The notes beneath the pieces were generated by a model. The model was not told where the DNA came from. It was given only the letters and a program-made list of their open reading frames with translations, and ran no database searches. From positions 1 through 15,793 of the forward strand of contig JAEEII010000275.1 in assembly GCA_016281295.1 (NCBI GenBank): 15,793 nucleotides of DNA. The letters run 5' to 3'. The position numbers and the translations under genes were made by a program. This stretch comes from Bacteroidales bacterium (GTDB lineage: Bacteria > Bacteroidota > Bacteroidia > Bacteroidales > F082). This document shows, piece after piece, positions 14,691 through 15,793 of this stretch (position 1 is its first letter; every line of letters starts with the position of its first letter).

Positions 14691-15793
14691 ATGAAACGAT
14701 TACTACTTTTTGCAATCGCGCTAACCATTGGATTTGGTTTAAAAGCGCAAACCAATCTCACTCAAGCTGTTGACTTCACAGCTACTGACGTTCACGGCAC
14801 CGAAGTACATTTGTTCGACATCCTTGATAGCGGTCAAGCGGTGCTTATCGACTTCTTCTTCACTACCTGTGGTCCTTGCCAACAGGCTTGTCCTAAGCTT
14901 GTCCAAGCCTATACGGCCTTGGGCTGCAACATGCACGATGTGTTTTTTATGGAAATTGCCACTGGCGACAGTGATGCGGCTTGTATCAACTGGGTAAACA
15001 ATTATGGAGTGGAATATCCAACAATCAGCGGTGTTGCTGGGGGAACAGCGATCTGCAACCAATACCACATAACCGCCTTCCCCACCGTCATCCTGATTAT
15101 GCCTGACCATTCCATCGCCATTCAAGATTTATATCCTATCGCTACTGCCCAAACCATCATCAATGCATTGGGGAATTACGGCATTGAAGAGCACGACTGC
15201 AACGAGCCGGAACCTGACACCATGCCCGATTTCACTGGCACCGACATCAATGGCAACGAGATTCACCTGTACGACATCCTCGATAACGGCCAGGCGGCAT
15301 TCATCAACTTCTTCCTTCTGGATGACCCGTTTAGCATCGACATCATGAATGATGTGACAGAAGCCTACCGGCTTTTTGGCTGCAACGATAACGATGTGTT
15401 CTTCATGGAAATCACACCCAATGCTCACGATGAAGAATGCCAGTCATGGGTTGAAACCCAAGGCGTGGAATACCCCACCATCAGCCGCGACGGTGGCGGT
15501 AACACAATCGCACAAAGCATCCCTGTGGGTTTCTACCCCACCCTCATGCTCATCCGTCCCGACCACACCATTGCCGTCCGCGACCTTTATCCGCCCACCC
15601 TCGACAACATCATCAACGCAATGGAAACTGAGGGATACTCCCAATATCCTTGCTATGAGGAGACGTTGACTTTCGGCACGGACACCTTGTGGATATCCCA
15701 GATGCAAGATGCCACGCCGCTCACCATTTACAATAATACCACCGAGCCCGTGATTCATTTAAACAAAATTACCGTGGATGATGATGGGGGCTG
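14691..15793 (+). CDS. Secreted protein with two tandem thioredoxin-like domains (3' partial)
   Basis: The frame from ATG 14691 stays open to the window end (367 codons), so the C-terminus is missing. A signal peptide (1-19, MKRLLLLFAIALTIGFGLKA, cut before Q20) is followed by a TlpA/redoxin-like thioredoxin fold (about 26-170) with the active site CGPC at residues 60-63 and a probable cis-proline in TAFPTVI. A second copy (about 178-322) is offset by 152 residues and conserves FMEI, GVEYPTIS, FYPTLMLI and RDLYP, but CGPC is replaced by DPFS (212-215). The remaining part starts a beta-rich domain (TLTFGTDTLWISQ). Known for the family: such folds reduce or exchange disulfides in the periplasm or outside. 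A T9SS C-terminus beyond the edge is a guess. The gene begins 80 bases after lptD. Confidence 0.88.
   Translation, partial: MKRLLLFAIALTIGFGLKAQTNLTQAVDFTATDVHGTEVHLFDILDSGQAVLIDFFFTTCGPCQQACPKLVQAYTALGCNMHDVFFMEIATGDSDAACINWVNNYGVEYPTISGVAGGTAICNQYHITAFPTVILIMPDHSIAIQDLYPIATAQTIINALGNYGIEEHDCNEPEPDTMPDFTGTDINGNEIHLYDILDNGQAAFINFFLLDDPFSIDIMNDVTEAYRLFGCNDNDVFFMEITPNAHDEECQSWVETQGVEYPTISRDGGGNTIAQSIPVGFYPTLMLIRPDHTIAVRDLYPPTLDNIINAMETEGYSQYPCYEETLTFGTDTLWISQMQDATPLTIYNNTTEPVIHLNKITVDDDGG

Overview
The window reads as Bacteroidales chromosome (phylum Bacteroidota), probably from an uncultured or gut/rumen-type lineage. Supporting evidence: two secreted proteins of type IX secretion style, one ending in a clear T9SS type A sorting domain; a Bacteroidota-type LptD; a DUF5686 outer-membrane protein with an N-terminal carboxypeptidase-regulatory-like domain; A-rich leaders without Shine-Dalgarno sequences; and -7 elements of the Bacteroidota form TAnnTTTG. 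Base composition looks moderate and even, and I see no phage, IS element, tRNA, rRNA or CRISPR array.

Layout: (1) 1-5490 (+) is the 3' part of a giant secreted mosaic protein with alternating fibronectin III and adhesin/MAM-like modules, a duplicated 85-residue module and a C-terminal sorting domain; its start lies left of the window. A strong hairpin (5531-5560) separates it from the next gene. (2) 9934-5541 (-) is a tight four-gene operon: a DivIC/FtsB-like septum protein, a DUF5686 barrel protein (overlapping by ATGA), the FMN transferase ApbE, and an RluE-type rRNA pseudouridine synthase. (3) 10024-10398 (+) is ridA, divergent from that operon. (4) 11666-10410 (-) is a zinc N-acetylmuramoyl-L-alanine amidase with a proline-rich linker and a SPOR domain, convergent with ridA. 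(5) 11740-14610 (+) is lptD, divergent from the amidase over overlapping promoters. (6) 14691 to the right edge (+) is a secreted protein with two thioredoxin-like domains, the second of which has lost its CxxC; it is open at the window end.

Most of the window (2-5) is ordinary, chromosomal cell-envelope housekeeping: division (DivIC), septal peptidoglycan hydrolysis (amidase-SPOR), LPS export (LptD), periplasmic flavinylation (ApbE), plus ridA and rluE. The two flanking genes are accessory secreted proteins. I found no convincing new multi-gene system. The best second-look items are the tandem thioredoxin protein with a dead second active site, short dispersed repeats (a GTAGAGACG-type palindrome and a CTCAACT-type heptamer) that are used as coding sequence, and the overlapping divergent promoters at amidase/lptD.
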